Origin: Myxococcales bacterium
GTDB taxonomy: Bacteria > Myxococcota_A > Polyangia > Haliangiales > Haliangiaceae
Assembly: GCA_028287135.1 (NCBI GenBank)
Contig: JAQBQE010000019.1
Span: 62,001 to 126,000, forward strand
Length of the DNA stretch: 64,000 nt
Direction of reading: 5' to 3'
The first letter of the stretch is position 1. Every line of letters begins with the position of its first letter. The translations under genes and the position numbers were made by a program. Below the pieces are notes generated by a model. The model did not search any database, was not told the origin of the DNA, and worked only from the letters and a program-made list of their open reading frames with translations. Positions 8,690 through 17,743 of the stretch are shown in pieces.

Positions 8690-9508
8690 ATGTCGATCGT
8701 CGCGCGCACCCCCACCCTTCCCGCTCCCACGCATGCGATCCGTCGCGTCGTCGAGCAGCGCGAGCTCAAGGTGGTCTACCAGCCGATTGTCGACCTCCAG
8801 ACCCACCGGATCTTCGCCTACGAGGCACTCGCACGCTCGAAGGCGCCCGAGTTCACGAACCCGATGCAGCTGTTCGCTGCCGCGCTCGAGCATTCGCTCG
8901 TCGGTGAGCTCGGCCAGGTGCTGCGCCAGCTCACGATCGAGGGCTGCTCGGACTACCCGTTGTTCATCAACATCCACCCGGCCGAGCTCAACGAGCAGTG
9001 GATCATCCAGCCGAGCGACGCGCTGTATCAGCATGACCGCGACGTCTATCTGGAGATCACCGAGGGCGTGCCGCTGTCGCACTTCCATCTGTGCCAGACG
9101 ATCCTGTCCGAGGTTCGCGGCCGCGGCATCCACCTCGTCGTCGACGATCTCGGTGCCGGCTACTCGAACCTCAAGTACATCGCCGATCTCCACCCCAAGT
9201 TCGTCAAGCTGGACCGCGAGCTGGTCGCGGGGCTGACCACGGACTCGCGCCTGTTCAAGCTGGTCTCCGGCATCGTCGTGATGTGCACGCAGCTCGATGC
9301 CCTGGTGGTCGCCGAGGGCATCGAGACCGTGCAGGAGCTCGACGCCGTGATCGAGGCCGGCGCTCACTACGGCCAGGGCTACCTGCTCGCGCGCCCGAAC
9401 TTCCCGCCGCCCGAGGTGATCTGGCCCGAGGGCAGCAAGCACCAGATCGCCAAGCACGTCGTGCCGAAGCGCGCGGCGACCACGCCTCCGACCGGTACGC
9501 GCCGCTAG
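8690..9508 (+). CDS. EAL-domain c-di-GMP phosphodiesterase
   Basis: A 272-residue stand-alone EAL domain. The catalytic set appears complete: YEALARS (Glu of EAL), NIHPAEL (Asn), EITEG (Glu), VVDDLGAGYS (metal-binding Asp-Asp), FVKLDRELV (Lys), VAEGIETVQE (Glu) and GQGYLLARP (Gln). It should hydrolyse cyclic di-GMP to pGpG in the cytoplasm. No sensory domain is attached. A short Pro-rich N-terminus precedes the domain and a basic tail follows. GAGG lies upstream of ATG 8690, 14 bp after the HEAT gene, so the two may be co-transcribed. Confidence 0.9.
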   Translation: MSIVARTPTLPAPTHAIRRVVEQRELKVVYQPIVDLQTHRIFAYEALARSKAPEFTNPMQLFAAALEHSLVGELGQVLRQLTIEGCSDYPLFINIHPAELNEQWIIQPSDALYQHDRDVYLEITEGVPLSHFHLCQTILSEVRGRGIHLVVDDLGAGYSNLKYIADLHPKFVKLDRELVAGLTTDSRLFKLVSGIVVMCTQLDALVVAEGIETVQELDAVIEAGAHYGQGYLLARPNFPPPEVIWPEGSKHQIAKHVVPKRAATTPPTGTRR

Positions 9509-9509
9509 C

Positions 9510-9722
9510 AGGGACGCTTTCCACTCTCTCAATCCTCGATCTGCAACCTCGCGAGATCTGTAGGCGCCGAGGGGACGGTCTCCACTATCTCCTTCAAGGC
9601 GAGGTTCGCTGGTCACGCGCCCGCGCTCGCTGCGCGAGACGAGAGAGTGGAAACCGTCCCCGGAGCCAGCTCACATTCCGCTGGGTTACTCGGCGAGAGT
9701 TGAGAGAGTGGAAAGCGTCCCT
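9510..9722 (+). repeat. paired inverted repeat element with 61-bp box pitch
   Basis: A 23-bp sequence beginning AGGGACGCTTTCCACTCTCT at 9510-9532 is found as a perfect reverse complement at 9700-9722. Inside, GGGGACGGTCTCCACT (9571) and its inverted, slightly diverged partner (9641-9661) repeat the pattern. In each arm the outer box and the inner GGGGACGG box start exactly 61 bp apart. The same two-box element occurs at 42496 and 43095. It resembles REP/BIME-type units mobilised by RAYT transposases, but no transposase is nearby. Non-coding. Confidence 0.8.
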
Positions 9723-9727
9723 GGCTC

Positions 9728-10372
9728 TTAGAACTGGCTCATCACCGAGAACGACAGGTACGTGCCGCCGAGATCGAGGTGGCCGATGGAGGCCTGCATC
9801 GCGTCGAGCTCGATCTTCGTCGAGTCGCCGGCCTCGCGCGGTGACAGCGCGGTCGCCGTCGCGGCGACATGGCCGAGCTCGACCCGGAGCCCGAGCGAGA
9901 ACCGCGGATGGGCGATCGCGAGGAGGTCGAGGCCCGCGGCCGCCTTCAGCGTGCCGCCCCACGCGGAGTCCGAGACCATGTGGCCATTGCCGGTCAACGT
10001 CAGCTCGTTGCGCGCGGTGCCGAGATCGAGGCGACCGCTGACCGCGAGGTTGGCGTGCAGCGCGTAGCGAGCGCGTCCACCGACCGTGAGGCCGAGCGTG
10101 TCGACCTCGGTCGTCATCGTCTGGAACATCGTGCCTTCGGTGCCGCCCCAGTCGAGCCCTGCGGTCGCCCAGATCTCGAGATCTGGCATCAGGCCGAGGT
10201 GCAGGGCGCGACCGACCTGCAGCGAGCCGCCGGTCAGCGATTCGGTGGTGACGGCATTCGCGCTCGAGGAGCGCAGCGCGCGAACGTACGAGCCCATCGT
10301 CAGCTCGTTGTTGCCCGCATGCGCGAGAGGAGCTGCGCTGGCGAGCAGCAGGAGAGTGAGGAGTGCGCGCAT
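9728..10372 (-). CDS. small outer-membrane beta-barrel protein
   Basis: A 214-residue protein with a Sec signal (MRALLTLLLLASAAPLAHA, cleavage after AHA). It then has alternating hydrophobic/polar strands rich in Gly, Thr and Leu (TLGLTVGGRARYALHANLAVSGRLDLG, FSLGLRVELGHVAATA) and ends in Phe (SFSVMSQF), as outer-membrane barrels do. Probably an 8- to 10-strand barrel. It is the last gene of a three-gene unit, 2 bp after the preceding beta-propeller gene, which suggests a joint envelope complex. Confidence 0.75.
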   Translation of the reverse strand: MRALLTLLLLASAAPLAHAGNNELTMGSYVRALRSSSANAVTTESLTGGSLQVGRALHLGLMPDLEIWATAGLDWGGTEGTMFQTMTTEVDTLGLTVGGRARYALHANLAVSGRLDLGTARNELTLTGNGHMVSDSAWGGTLKAAAGLDLLAIAHPRFSLGLRVELGHVAATATALSPREAGDSTKIELDAMQASIGHLDLGGTYLSFSVMSQF

Positions 10373-10374
10373 GA

Positions 10375-11970
10375 TCAGGGCTCCGAATCGAGGAGGTTGA
10401 CGGTCAGGAAGCCGGTGAGGACGAGCGCCTGCTCGCGGCTCGCGGTCGGCGACGGGATGATCGTGGCGTGCCCGAGCGGGTCACCGTGGTCGACGAAGAT
10501 CTTCGCGTTGGCGGTCGACAGCACGCGGTGCGGCTCATCGTCGAGGCGGAAGTCGGTCGGGTGGAGGTTGTCGAGGGCGACGAACCCGACGCGCGAGACG
10601 TTCGGCGTGGCGCCGATCAGGTGTGAGCCATCGGGGGAGAAGTCATATGAATCGAGCCTGTCGATGCCGAGCAGGGGCGACGTCGACTCGGTCCCCATGT
10701 CGAGCAAGCCGAGCACGGTGCGGTTGTCGTCGTGGACCAGCATCGCGAGCTCGCGACCGGGCACCGGCACGACATCGCGGATCGGCTGGTCGAGGTTGAT
10801 CCGGCGCACGCTCGCCTGGGTCAGCGGGTCATTGATGTGCTCGAGATCGAGCACGTACACGCGCTTCATCTTGGCGCCGATCGAGGCGAACAGCGCCTTA
10901 TGTGGGGGGCTGGGTGGCACGTCGCCGCCGGCGGGGAACAGGATGATCTTGTCGATCGGATCGGAGACCGGCACCGAGCGGAACTGCGCGGTGTCTGCGT
11001 CGATCACGACGATCTCGCTCGTGTTCGGCGTCGCGGCGAGGATGTAGCGCTTGCCGGTCACGTCGTCGTAGACCGCGATGTCGGTCGGGCCACCACCGGC
11101 GCCGAGCTCGGCGAGCTGCGGGCGGTAGTCGTTGCCGTTGGCGATCGTCGGCTCGGCGCTCTGCAGCAGGACCTGGAGGACATCGCGCGCGTTATCGCTG
11201 CGCACGTACGCGCTCGCCGTGTTCGGTGCGAACACGACCTCCTTCGGGATCACCGGGGTGCCACCGAGATCGAGGCGGATCGAGATCTCGCGCCGGCTCG
11301 GGTTCGAGACGTCGAGCACGGTCAGGTTGTTCGACGACAGGATGAACGCGAACGTGCGCGGCGATGCCGTGCCGGGAACCGTCATCGGTGGCGACAGCGC
11401 GATGCCCTCCGGCACCGAGCCGAACGAGCGGATCGTCTTGAGCGTCGGATTGTCGTCGCCGGGCGGCCGGGTCAGATCGATCACGGCCAGCTCGTTCGGG
11501 TTGCGGAAGAAGCCCTCGGCATCCGGGCCCGCCGCCGAGAAGTACGCGATCGCGATCGTGTTGTCGGGCGACACCGCGATCCGGTCGAACGGCGACCCGA
11601 TCGTGTACGCGACCGGATCCGCGGATGCGTTCTCGGTGTCGAGTGACCACAGCATCGCCTCCTGATCGATCTGGCCGTGGTGAACGGCTTCTTCACCGCG
11701 CGTGATCACGAACAGGCGGTGGCGATCGTGACTGGGGACGGCGTGCATCGCGTTGCGGCCGATGTTCTTCGTCGTGATCCGCGGCGAATCAGCGGCGAGA
11801 TCGAGCAGCGTCACGCGGTCGAGAGCCGAGTCCACGTACGCGATCTGGGTCTTCAGCGAGATCGGGCCGAGCACGTTGCGCGTGCGTTCCCACACGATCG
11901 GACGGTCGTCCTCCCAGGCGCAGGCGGTGACGAGCAACGGGAGAGCACAGACAAGAGAGAGGAAGCGCAT
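10375..11970 (-). CDS. beta-propeller lipoprotein
   Basis: A 531-residue lipoprotein (signal MRFLSLVCALPLLVTAC). Repeating blade-like units carry the pattern AVSPDNTIAIAYF, NNLTVLDVSNPSRREI, PNTSEIVVIDADTAQ, KRVYVLDLEHI and DFSPDGSHLIGAT, typical of YVTN/NHL-like seven-bladed propellers. No catalytic signature is visible. Middle gene of the unit 13661 to 9728, with 8 bp to the upstream and 2 bp to the downstream gene. Likely a surface or periplasmic binding scaffold working with its paralogue and the barrel. Confidence 0.8.
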   Translation of the reverse strand: MRFLSLVCALPLLVTACAWEDDRPIVWERTRNVLGPISLKTQIAYVDSALDRVTLLDLAADSPRITTKNIGRNAMHAVPSHDRHRLFVITRGEEAVHHGQIDQEAMLWSLDTENASADPVAYTIGSPFDRIAVSPDNTIAIAYFSAAGPDAEGFFRNPNELAVIDLTRPPGDDNPTLKTIRSFGSVPEGIALSPPMTVPGTASPRTFAFILSSNNLTVLDVSNPSRREISIRLDLGGTPVIPKEVVFAPNTASAYVRSDNARDVLQVLLQSAEPTIANGNDYRPQLAELGAGGGPTDIAVYDDVTGKRYILAATPNTSEIVVIDADTAQFRSVPVSDPIDKIILFPAGGDVPPSPPHKALFASIGAKMKRVYVLDLEHINDPLTQASVRRINLDQPIRDVVPVPGRELAMLVHDDNRTVLGLLDMGTESTSPLLGIDRLDSYDFSPDGSHLIGATPNVSRVGFVALDNLHPTDFRLDDEPHRVLSTANAKIFVDHGDPLGHATIIPSPTASREQALVLTGFLTVNLLDSEP

Positions 11971-11978
11971 GGTGGTCC

Positions 11979-13661
11979 TCAGTTCACGATGTTGCTGTTG
12001 AGGTCGAAGCCCGTGATCGTGCGCACCGCGTCGGTCTGGAGATCGACGAAGGTCACGCGTCCGAGCGGATGGCGCTGTGCGGTGAACGCCTCGCCGGCGC
12101 CGGGCAGGATCCCGACCTCCGAGGGCGGGGAGCCCAGTGCCTTGGTGACGACGACGCCGGTCTGCGTGGTCACGACCTGCAGCGAGCGGGTCGCGGTCAC
12201 GCTATCGCCACCGTCGAGGGCGACGTACGCCTTGCTGCCGTCGGGCGCGTAGGTGAACGGTCCCGGATCGACCGGGGTGACCTGGAGCTTGCCAAACCCG
12301 GTCGCGAGATCGAGCAGCGTGTACGCGTAGCTGCGATCGATGTAGGCGTCGACGGTCGCCGCCGAGGCCGGGTCGCCCGCGGACTTGGAGTTGAGGATGA
12401 TCGCCGTGGTCCCGCTCGGCGAGATGCCGACGGCACGCACGCTCTTCTTGAGCGGCCAGGTCACGAACGGAAGCCCCGGCTGGTCGAGCCGGATCATCGT
12501 GATCCGCTCGTCGATCGAGGCGTTGGTGAACATCAGCGCCCGCTTGCCATCCTTGGACATCACGAACGAGCCGACCGCCGCCCCGGTCAGGTCGATCGAC
12601 TCGACCTCGCTCGGAGCGAACGCATCGCCGGGCACGTCGACGACCGCCAGCCGCTTCGCCTCGCGCTGCACCGCGTAGATCCGCGAGCCATCCGGCGCCA
12701 GATCGATATCGGTCGCCGGCGAGCCGAGCGCGATCGGCCACACCCGGCCGAGCTCGCTACCTCCGACGTCGACGATGCGCAGCGTCGGGTCTCCGACCAC
12801 GCGGACCGCGGCGTAGGTGCCGCTGGCGACGATGTTGACCTCGACGGACTCGGGCGAAAACGCCGGATCCGCGACCGGGATCGGAGGAACGATGCTCGGG
12901 CCATGCGTCGTCGCATAGCCGAGGTCGATCACGGAGACACCGTCCTGCGTGATCACGTAGGCGCGGGTGCCTGCTGCGTCGAACTGGACCTCGCGCGGAC
13001 GGAAGCCGACGGTCAGATCGACCGCGCGCTCGACGCCCGGCTGCAGGGCAACCACCGTGACGTCCTGGAAGCTACCGACGCCGCCGATGCCACCCTCCTG
13101 GAGCTGCTTGGTCAGGTCGAACCAGATCACGGCGTAGCGGCCACTCGGATCGACGTCGAGCCGGTTGAGGTTGCGCAGCGTGCCGAGCACCTTGATCGTG
13201 TCCGTCGCGCCGTTGGGCCGCACCACGGTCGCGGTGCCGTTGATCGAGTCGAGCACGACCGCACCGTCGCTGTGGGGGATCGCGGAGACCACACGCGGCG
13301 ACTTGCCGACGCCGGTCGACGTCACCGCGAGCGAGTGGCCGTCGATCCGAGCCAGCTCGTCCTGCGCGGTCATCGCGACGTAGATGTAGCGATCCGAGCT
13401 GATCGGCGCGCCGAACTCGTACTCGACCTCGGGCGGCGGTGGCGTGCCCGCATCCCCGGGTGCCGGCGGCGGCATCACGCACCGACCGAAGTCGTTGCAC
13501 GAGTAGCCACTCGGGCACTCGTTCGAGGACAGACACCCGAGCGTCCCCGCGTCGGTCGAGGAAGCCCCCGCATCGGGGGAGAAAGCTCCGCCGTAATCCA
13601 GGTCGCCGCCTCCACAGGCAGCCAGTGCCGCTGACAGAGCTATCACCAGGCGCGTTCTCAT
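11979..13661 (-). CDS. beta-propeller lipoprotein with Cys-rich N-terminus
   Basis: A 560-residue lipoprotein (signal MRTRLVIALSAALAAC, then GGG). A small disulfide-type module CLSSNECPSGYSCNDFGRC (residues about 43-61) and a Pro-rich linker precede a beta-propeller built of repeats such as YIYVAMTAQDELARIDG, TRAYVITQDGVSVIDLG, TLRIVDVGGSELG and GSKAYVALDGGDSV. First gene of the three-gene envelope unit and paralogous to the next gene. No enzymatic motif is seen. The role is inferred to be ligand or protein binding outside the cytoplasm. Confidence 0.8.
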   Translation of the reverse strand: MRTRLVIALSAALAACGGGDLDYGGAFSPDAGASSTDAGTLGCLSSNECPSGYSCNDFGRCVMPPPAPGDAGTPPPPEVEYEFGAPISSDRYIYVAMTAQDELARIDGHSLAVTSTGVGKSPRVVSAIPHSDGAVVLDSINGTATVVRPNGATDTIKVLGTLRNLNRLDVDPSGRYAVIWFDLTKQLQEGGIGGVGSFQDVTVVALQPGVERAVDLTVGFRPREVQFDAAGTRAYVITQDGVSVIDLGYATTHGPSIVPPIPVADPAFSPESVEVNIVASGTYAAVRVVGDPTLRIVDVGGSELGRVWPIALGSPATDIDLAPDGSRIYAVQREAKRLAVVDVPGDAFAPSEVESIDLTGAAVGSFVMSKDGKRALMFTNASIDERITMIRLDQPGLPFVTWPLKKSVRAVGISPSGTTAIILNSKSAGDPASAATVDAYIDRSYAYTLLDLATGFGKLQVTPVDPGPFTYAPDGSKAYVALDGGDSVTATRSLQVVTTQTGVVVTKALGSPPSEVGILPGAGEAFTAQRHPLGRVTFVDLQTDAVRTITGFDLNSNIVN

Positions 13662-13896
13662 TCGTAACCTCCGGTGCCCCTACAACAGCAACCGGTATGC
13701 CGCGCGCGGCGACTGCAATCCGTGAACGTTGCGCACCGCGCGTTGTGCATGGACCCGCGAACCCGCGACGTCGATGTCGCGGCCGCTGGCAATTCAGCGA
13801 TCGGTCAGCCGGGTCGCTGCTGCCTGCGGTTCGCGACGCCGCGATCCTGTGTGCAGCCCTCGTACTCTCGACGCGTCGCTGTTACAGATCGGTTCC

Positions 13897-15156
13897 ATGA
13901 GCCAGCCACGGCATCCACCTCCCTGGCTGTTCGCGCTGTCCGCGATGCCCTACGGCGTCGTCGGATCGTTCGCAGGCTCGGTGATGCCGTACCTGACCCG
14001 GAACGCAGGCGTCGAGGTCGAGTCGATCGGCTGGTACGGGACGCTGCTGTTCATTCCACCGATGCTGCAGTTCCTCTACGCGCCGATCGTGGACGTCGGC
14101 CCGAAGCGCAAGCACTGGCTCGTCATCGTGGCCGCCCTCGGCGCGGCGTTCCTGGTCGGCGCGTGCGTGATGCCGCTGCCCGAGCACATGACGGCGTTCC
14201 TGGCGTTCGCGGTCGCTGCACAGCTGATCTCCGGTCTGGTCGGGGCGTGCAACGGCGGCCTGCTCGCGGTGACGATGCCCGACGATCTGCGGGGCCGCGC
14301 GGGTGCCTGGTACAACGTCGGGAACCTGTCGGGCGGGGCACTGGCGGCCTGGGTCGCGATCTCGATGACCTCCGCCGAGCTCGATCCGCTGGTCATCGGA
14401 CTGACTCTGGCCGCGATGATGGTGCTGCCATCGCTCGTGATCCTGTGGGTCCACGAGCCCCCGCGCGACAACATCGCCACGGCGCGTGAGGTGTTCTCGA
14501 CCACGCTCCGCGACGTCAAGACGGTGCTGTTCAGCAAGACCGGGATCACCGGCGTCCTGCTGTGCCTGTCGCCGGTGGGCACGGCGTCGTTGATGAACTA
14601 CTTCACCGCGTTCGGCCCCGACTACGACGCTTCTCCCTTCTTGGTCGGCATCACGTCCGGCCCCGCGCAGGCCGTGCTCACCGCCACCGGTGCGCTGGCC
14701 GGCGGTTATCTGTGCGACCGCTACAACCGGCGGGCGATGTACCTCCTGGCGGGCACGCTGACCGCGCTCGTCGGGATCGCGATGATGCTGTCGCCCCGCA
14801 CCGAGGTCACGTTCGCGTGGGGAGTGATGACGTACATGCTCGTCACCGGCTTCTGCTACTCGGCGTTCACCGCGACCGTGCTCGAGACGATCGGCAAGGG
14901 CGGCAAGGCGGCCTCCACCCAGTACTCGCTGTTCGTCGCTGCCGGCAACGCCGCGATCGCGTACGTCGGCTTCATCGATACGCGTTTCCACAAGAAGCAC
15001 GGCGTCGAGGGCGTGATCGCCAGCGACGCCGCGCTCAACCTCGCAGGGGTCGTGGTCCTCGGACTCGTGTTCTGGCGGATGGGCGTGTTCGCGAAGCGCC
15101 GGCTCACGGGCGCGAACGACGAGGCCGATCGAGACGACTCCGCACAGTCACGCTGA
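13897..15156 (+). CDS. PAT-family (AmpG-like) MFS transporter
   Basis: A 419-residue polytopic membrane protein with about 12 hydrophobic segments. The loop between helices 2 and 3 has YAPIVDVGPKRKHWLV, as in AmpG/PAT transporters that carry muropeptides or acetyl-CoA. A later GGYLCDRYNRRAMYLLAG is the second-half equivalent of the MFS A-motif. The basic/acidic C-terminal tail is cytoplasmic. It is a single gene, divergent from the propeller operon across 235 bp. Substrate not determinable. Muropeptide or other cell-wall product uptake is a reasonable guess. Confidence 0.8.
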   Translation: MSQPRHPPPWLFALSAMPYGVVGSFAGSVMPYLTRNAGVEVESIGWYGTLLFIPPMLQFLYAPIVDVGPKRKHWLVIVAALGAAFLVGACVMPLPEHMTAFLAFAVAAQLISGLVGACNGGLLAVTMPDDLRGRAGAWYNVGNLSGGALAAWVAISMTSAELDPLVIGLTLAAMMVLPSLVILWVHEPPRDNIATAREVFSTTLRDVKTVLFSKTGITGVLLCLSPVGTASLMNYFTAFGPDYDASPFLVGITSGPAQAVLTATGALAGGYLCDRYNRRAMYLLAGTLTALVGIAMMLSPRTEVTFAWGVMTYMLVTGFCYSAFTATVLETIGKGGKAASTQYSLFVAAGNAAIAYVGFIDTRFHKKHGVEGVIASDAALNLAGVVVLGLVFWRMGVFAKRRLTGANDEADRDDSAQSR

Positions 15157-15180
15157 GCGCTGCGCTTCCGAGCACGAGGC

Positions 15181-16098
15181 TCAGGTGGCGGGGACGGCCG
15201 TGACGAGCAGGTAGTTGTCGCCGGTGACGAACACCTGACGATGGTGCTGCTGTAGGTACTTGCGGTAGAAGGCGACGTCCTTGATCAGGAGGCCGAGCTC
15301 GGGCTGCCGGAAGTTCTTCATCCGCGTGCCGTGCTCGATCTCGCCGTCGATGTAGCGGCAGTTGGGGAACCCGAGGATCACTGCGCCGGTCGGCGTGAGG
15401 TAGTCCTGGACGACGCGCCGCAACAGGTCGCGGTCGTCGATGCCGGGGCTCTGCAGCGTGCCGATCGAGAACACCAGATCGAACCGGCCGAGCCCGAGCG
15501 AGCTCAGGGTGTTGAGGTCGGCCTCGTGGAGCGTCACGCTGGCGCCGAACCGCGCCCGCGCGACCGCCAGGGCCGAAGCGCTGTGATCGATGCCGACGAA
15601 CGTCGCGTCGGCGAGCGCGGGGACCAGCGCCATCATCAGTGCGATCTCGTCACCGGTGTTGACGCCGAGGTCGAGGATGCGCGCTCCGGGTCGCAGCGCG
15701 ATTCGCTCCAGTGCCTCTGCGACATCGATCACGAAGCCCGGATCCTCGAGCTTGGAGATGCGCGCGAACTCCGAGGTCGCCCCATACTTCTCGGTCACAT
15801 CCGCTGCGCTGCCGCCGAGCCGGGCACCGGGATCGAGGCGCTCGAACCGGAGCCGGATCAGCGGCCCGGTCGCGGCCCGCGGCGTGAGCATGCGGAGCCC
15901 GAGCCGCTCGGCGAGGTCGACCCACACCCGGTACGGTCGATGGACGTAGGACAGGCCGGCGTGCTCGACGAGCTCACCGGGATAGCGGCCGCGGCCGCGA
16001 TCCGGGTCGAGGACCTCGAGCTCGATCGTCGGGTCCGACCCGCCCATACGTTCGCGTACGTAGGCGATGACCTCGAACAACGTGGCGCGGGCGAGCAC
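15181..16098 (-). CDS. class I SAM-dependent methyltransferase
   Basis: A 305-residue protein. The C-terminal two thirds are a Rossmann methyltransferase: motif I ILDLGVNTGDEIALMMA, a downstream FVGIDHSASALAVARARFG (acidic residue at the end of beta-2), LHEADLN and FDLVFSIGTLQSPG (motif IV). The N-terminal about 100 residues have a separate basic/aromatic segment. Substrate unknown. The loop FPNCRYIDGEIEHGTRMKNFRQPELGLLIKD is long and could form a lid. Single gene, convergent with the transporter. Confidence 0.8.
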   Translation of the reverse strand: MLARATLFEVIAYVRERMGGSDPTIELEVLDPDRGRGRYPGELVEHAGLSYVHRPYRVWVDLAERLGLRMLTPRAATGPLIRLRFERLDPGARLGGSAADVTEKYGATSEFARISKLEDPGFVIDVAEALERIALRPGARILDLGVNTGDEIALMMALVPALADATFVGIDHSASALAVARARFGASVTLHEADLNTLSSLGLGRFDLVFSIGTLQSPGIDDRDLLRRVVQDYLTPTGAVILGFPNCRYIDGEIEHGTRMKNFRQPELGLLIKDVAFYRKYLQQHHRQVFVTGDNYLLVTAVPAT

Positions 16099-16141
16099 GG
16101 TTGCGCCACGGTGCCACGCCGCGCGCGTGCGCGCACACCTC

Positions 16142-16603
16142 TCAGGCGGCGTTCGCGAGGACGTTCGAGGTGACGTCGAGGTAGTCGTGGATCTGTGCGC
16201 TGAGGTCGGCGAGCTGGGCGGCGGTCATCGCCTCGGCCGTGGTCTCGAACAGCTCGCGCTCCTGCCAGGTCGTGTGCCACGCGAGCAGGCTCGTCAGGGC
16301 GACCAGCTTTCGGGCGAAGCGGGTGTCCTCGGACTCGAGCCACAGCAGATCCGCCAGGACGCGTTTGATCTCCACATGCTCGGCCATCAGCTCGGTGTGA
16401 ACCTCATCGCTCAGTGCGCCAGCGACTGCCGGGTAGAAAAGTTCCTGCTCGAGCGCGAGGTGGAGCGTCAGCTTCTCGGCGAGCTCGCGGATCCCCTGGT
16501 CACGGACGCTGGGGCTGGACGAGGTCGAGATCTCGGCGACCAGCGAGTCGATCTCGGCGTGCTGGGTGGTGAGAAGCTCGAGGGCGTCGGCGATGCGGTT
16601 CAT
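16142..16603 (-). CDS. hemerythrin HHE-domain protein
   Basis: A 153-residue four-helix protein. The His/Glu ligand pattern of the HHE family is visible: TTQHAEID, LHLALEQELFYPAV, AEHVEIKRVL and LLAWHTTWQERELFE. Such proteins bind a di-iron centre and act in oxygen/NO sensing or iron-sulphur repair. The start at 16603 gives the expected length. It is divergent from the next gene with only 49 bp between starts, so both promoters must overlap. The TSSS stretch (about residues 30-34) is a flexible loop between helices 1 and 2. Confidence 0.85.
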   Translation of the reverse strand: MNRIADALELLTTQHAEIDSLVAEISTSSSPSVRDQGIRELAEKLTLHLALEQELFYPAVAGALSDEVHTELMAEHVEIKRVLADLLWLESEDTRFARKLVALTSLLAWHTTWQERELFETTAEAMTAAQLADLSAQIHDYLDVTSNVLANAA

Positions 16604-16652
16604 GATGTCGAACCGATGTGCAGCACGCATGCCAGCGGGTATCGTCCTCGCG

Positions 16653-17645
16653 ATGAGGCGCCCCCGCTTGCTCGCCATCGGCCTGTGCGTCCTCGCGATC
16701 GCATGGTGGCGGCGCGATGACGCACCACCGACATCGGTCGGTCCGCTCTACACGGCGGTGCTGCGCGACGGCTTCGCGATCATGGAAGCCGCTGGCGACC
16801 GCCACGTCCTCGAGCTCGATCGCGAGGGTGCACGCCGGCGCCGGTCGGCCATCCCGGTCATCACCGATGCCCGGGTCGTCGGCACGCGGACCGGCGCGGC
16901 GGTCGGCTTCCTCGACGAGGGGCGGGTCAAGCTCGGGCGCGTCACTGACGACGGCACGCTCGGCGGGATCACCGCGTGGGGTCACAAGGTCGACCGGCTC
17001 TGCGATGGCGCGGCGAGCAACGACCTGCGGTTCGCGATCGGCTGGCTCGAGCGCAACGGCAAGCTCTCGTACGTCCACGGGCCGGTGACCGCCGAGCTCG
17101 CGACGACCGAGGTCGCGACCACCGAGCACACCACGCGCGCCACGGGCTGGTGCGCGATCACCTCCGCAGGCGAGGACATCGCGGTGTTCTGGCGCGAGGG
17201 CACCCGGCTGTTCATGCAGACGTGCTCGACCAGAACGTGCTCGATGCTCGTGCGCATCCCGCTGAACCCGAAGCAGGCGCTCGTCGCGCAAGGCTGCTCG
17301 TCCGAGGGCTGCCTGCTCGCGTTTCGCAACGAGACCGGAAAGCCGCAGCTCGGGTGGATGACGCTCGCCGGCAAGCCGCTGTGGTCCAAGCCTTTGCCGC
17401 AGGCGACCTCGCGGACCGCCTTCTCGATCACCGCGATCGGGGCTCGAGCGATGGCCGTCGGGTTCGTGTCCAGCGAGGGAGCGACCGTGCTCCGCGTCTC
17501 GAACACCGGCGCGATGGAGCGTGCGTGGGCGGATCCGGCGTCGACCGAGCAGCCGAGCGTCGCGTGGGCGAGCGGACAGTTGCTGGTCGCCATCGCCGAC
17601 GGCGACACGATCCGCCACGACGTCGTCGCTGCACCCGCACCGTGA
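16653..17645 (+). CDS. membrane-anchored protein of unknown function
   Basis: A 330-residue protein. An N-terminal hydrophobic stretch (RLLAIGLCVLAIAWW) is followed by RRDD, so it is a signal anchor or uncleaved signal. The remainder is beta-rich with short repeated units (GTRTGAAVGFLDEGRVKLGRV, DLRFAIGWLERNGKLSYV, AVGFVSSEGATVLRVSNTG) suggesting a beta-propeller, and four Cys in SCTRTC/GCSSEGC-like pairs (about residues 190-225). No family recognised. Divergent from the hemerythrin gene. Confidence 0.7.
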   Translation: MRRPRLLAIGLCVLAIAWWRRDDAPPTSVGPLYTAVLRDGFAIMEAAGDRHVLELDREGARRRRSAIPVITDARVVGTRTGAAVGFLDEGRVKLGRVTDDGTLGGITAWGHKVDRLCDGAASNDLRFAIGWLERNGKLSYVHGPVTAELATTEVATTEHTTRATGWCAITSAGEDIAVFWREGTRLFMQTCSTRTCSMLVRIPLNPKQALVAQGCSSEGCLLAFRNETGKPQLGWMTLAGKPLWSKPLPQATSRTAFSITAIGARAMAVGFVSSEGATVLRVSNTGAMERAWADPASTEQPSVAWASGQLLVAIADGDTIRHDVVAAPAP

Positions 17646-17743
17646 GCTGCGGCGGCGGCGCGGCGGCGGTGGCCACTCGAGCTGCCACCTCGCTGGCCGA
17701 TTCTATGGAGCCGGAGCTGCGTCGCGTCACGGTACGACGGGTC

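Noticed and set aside
9510-9722. Rho-independent terminator for the EAL gene
   Set aside because: The inverted repeat is 213 bp wide with a long spacer and no T-run; it is better explained as a repeat element.
12069-13634. Long open frame on the + strand opposite the propeller gene
   Set aside because: Arg/Asp-rich translation typical of antisense reading of GC-rich coding DNA; the minus-strand frame has a signal peptide and blade repeats.
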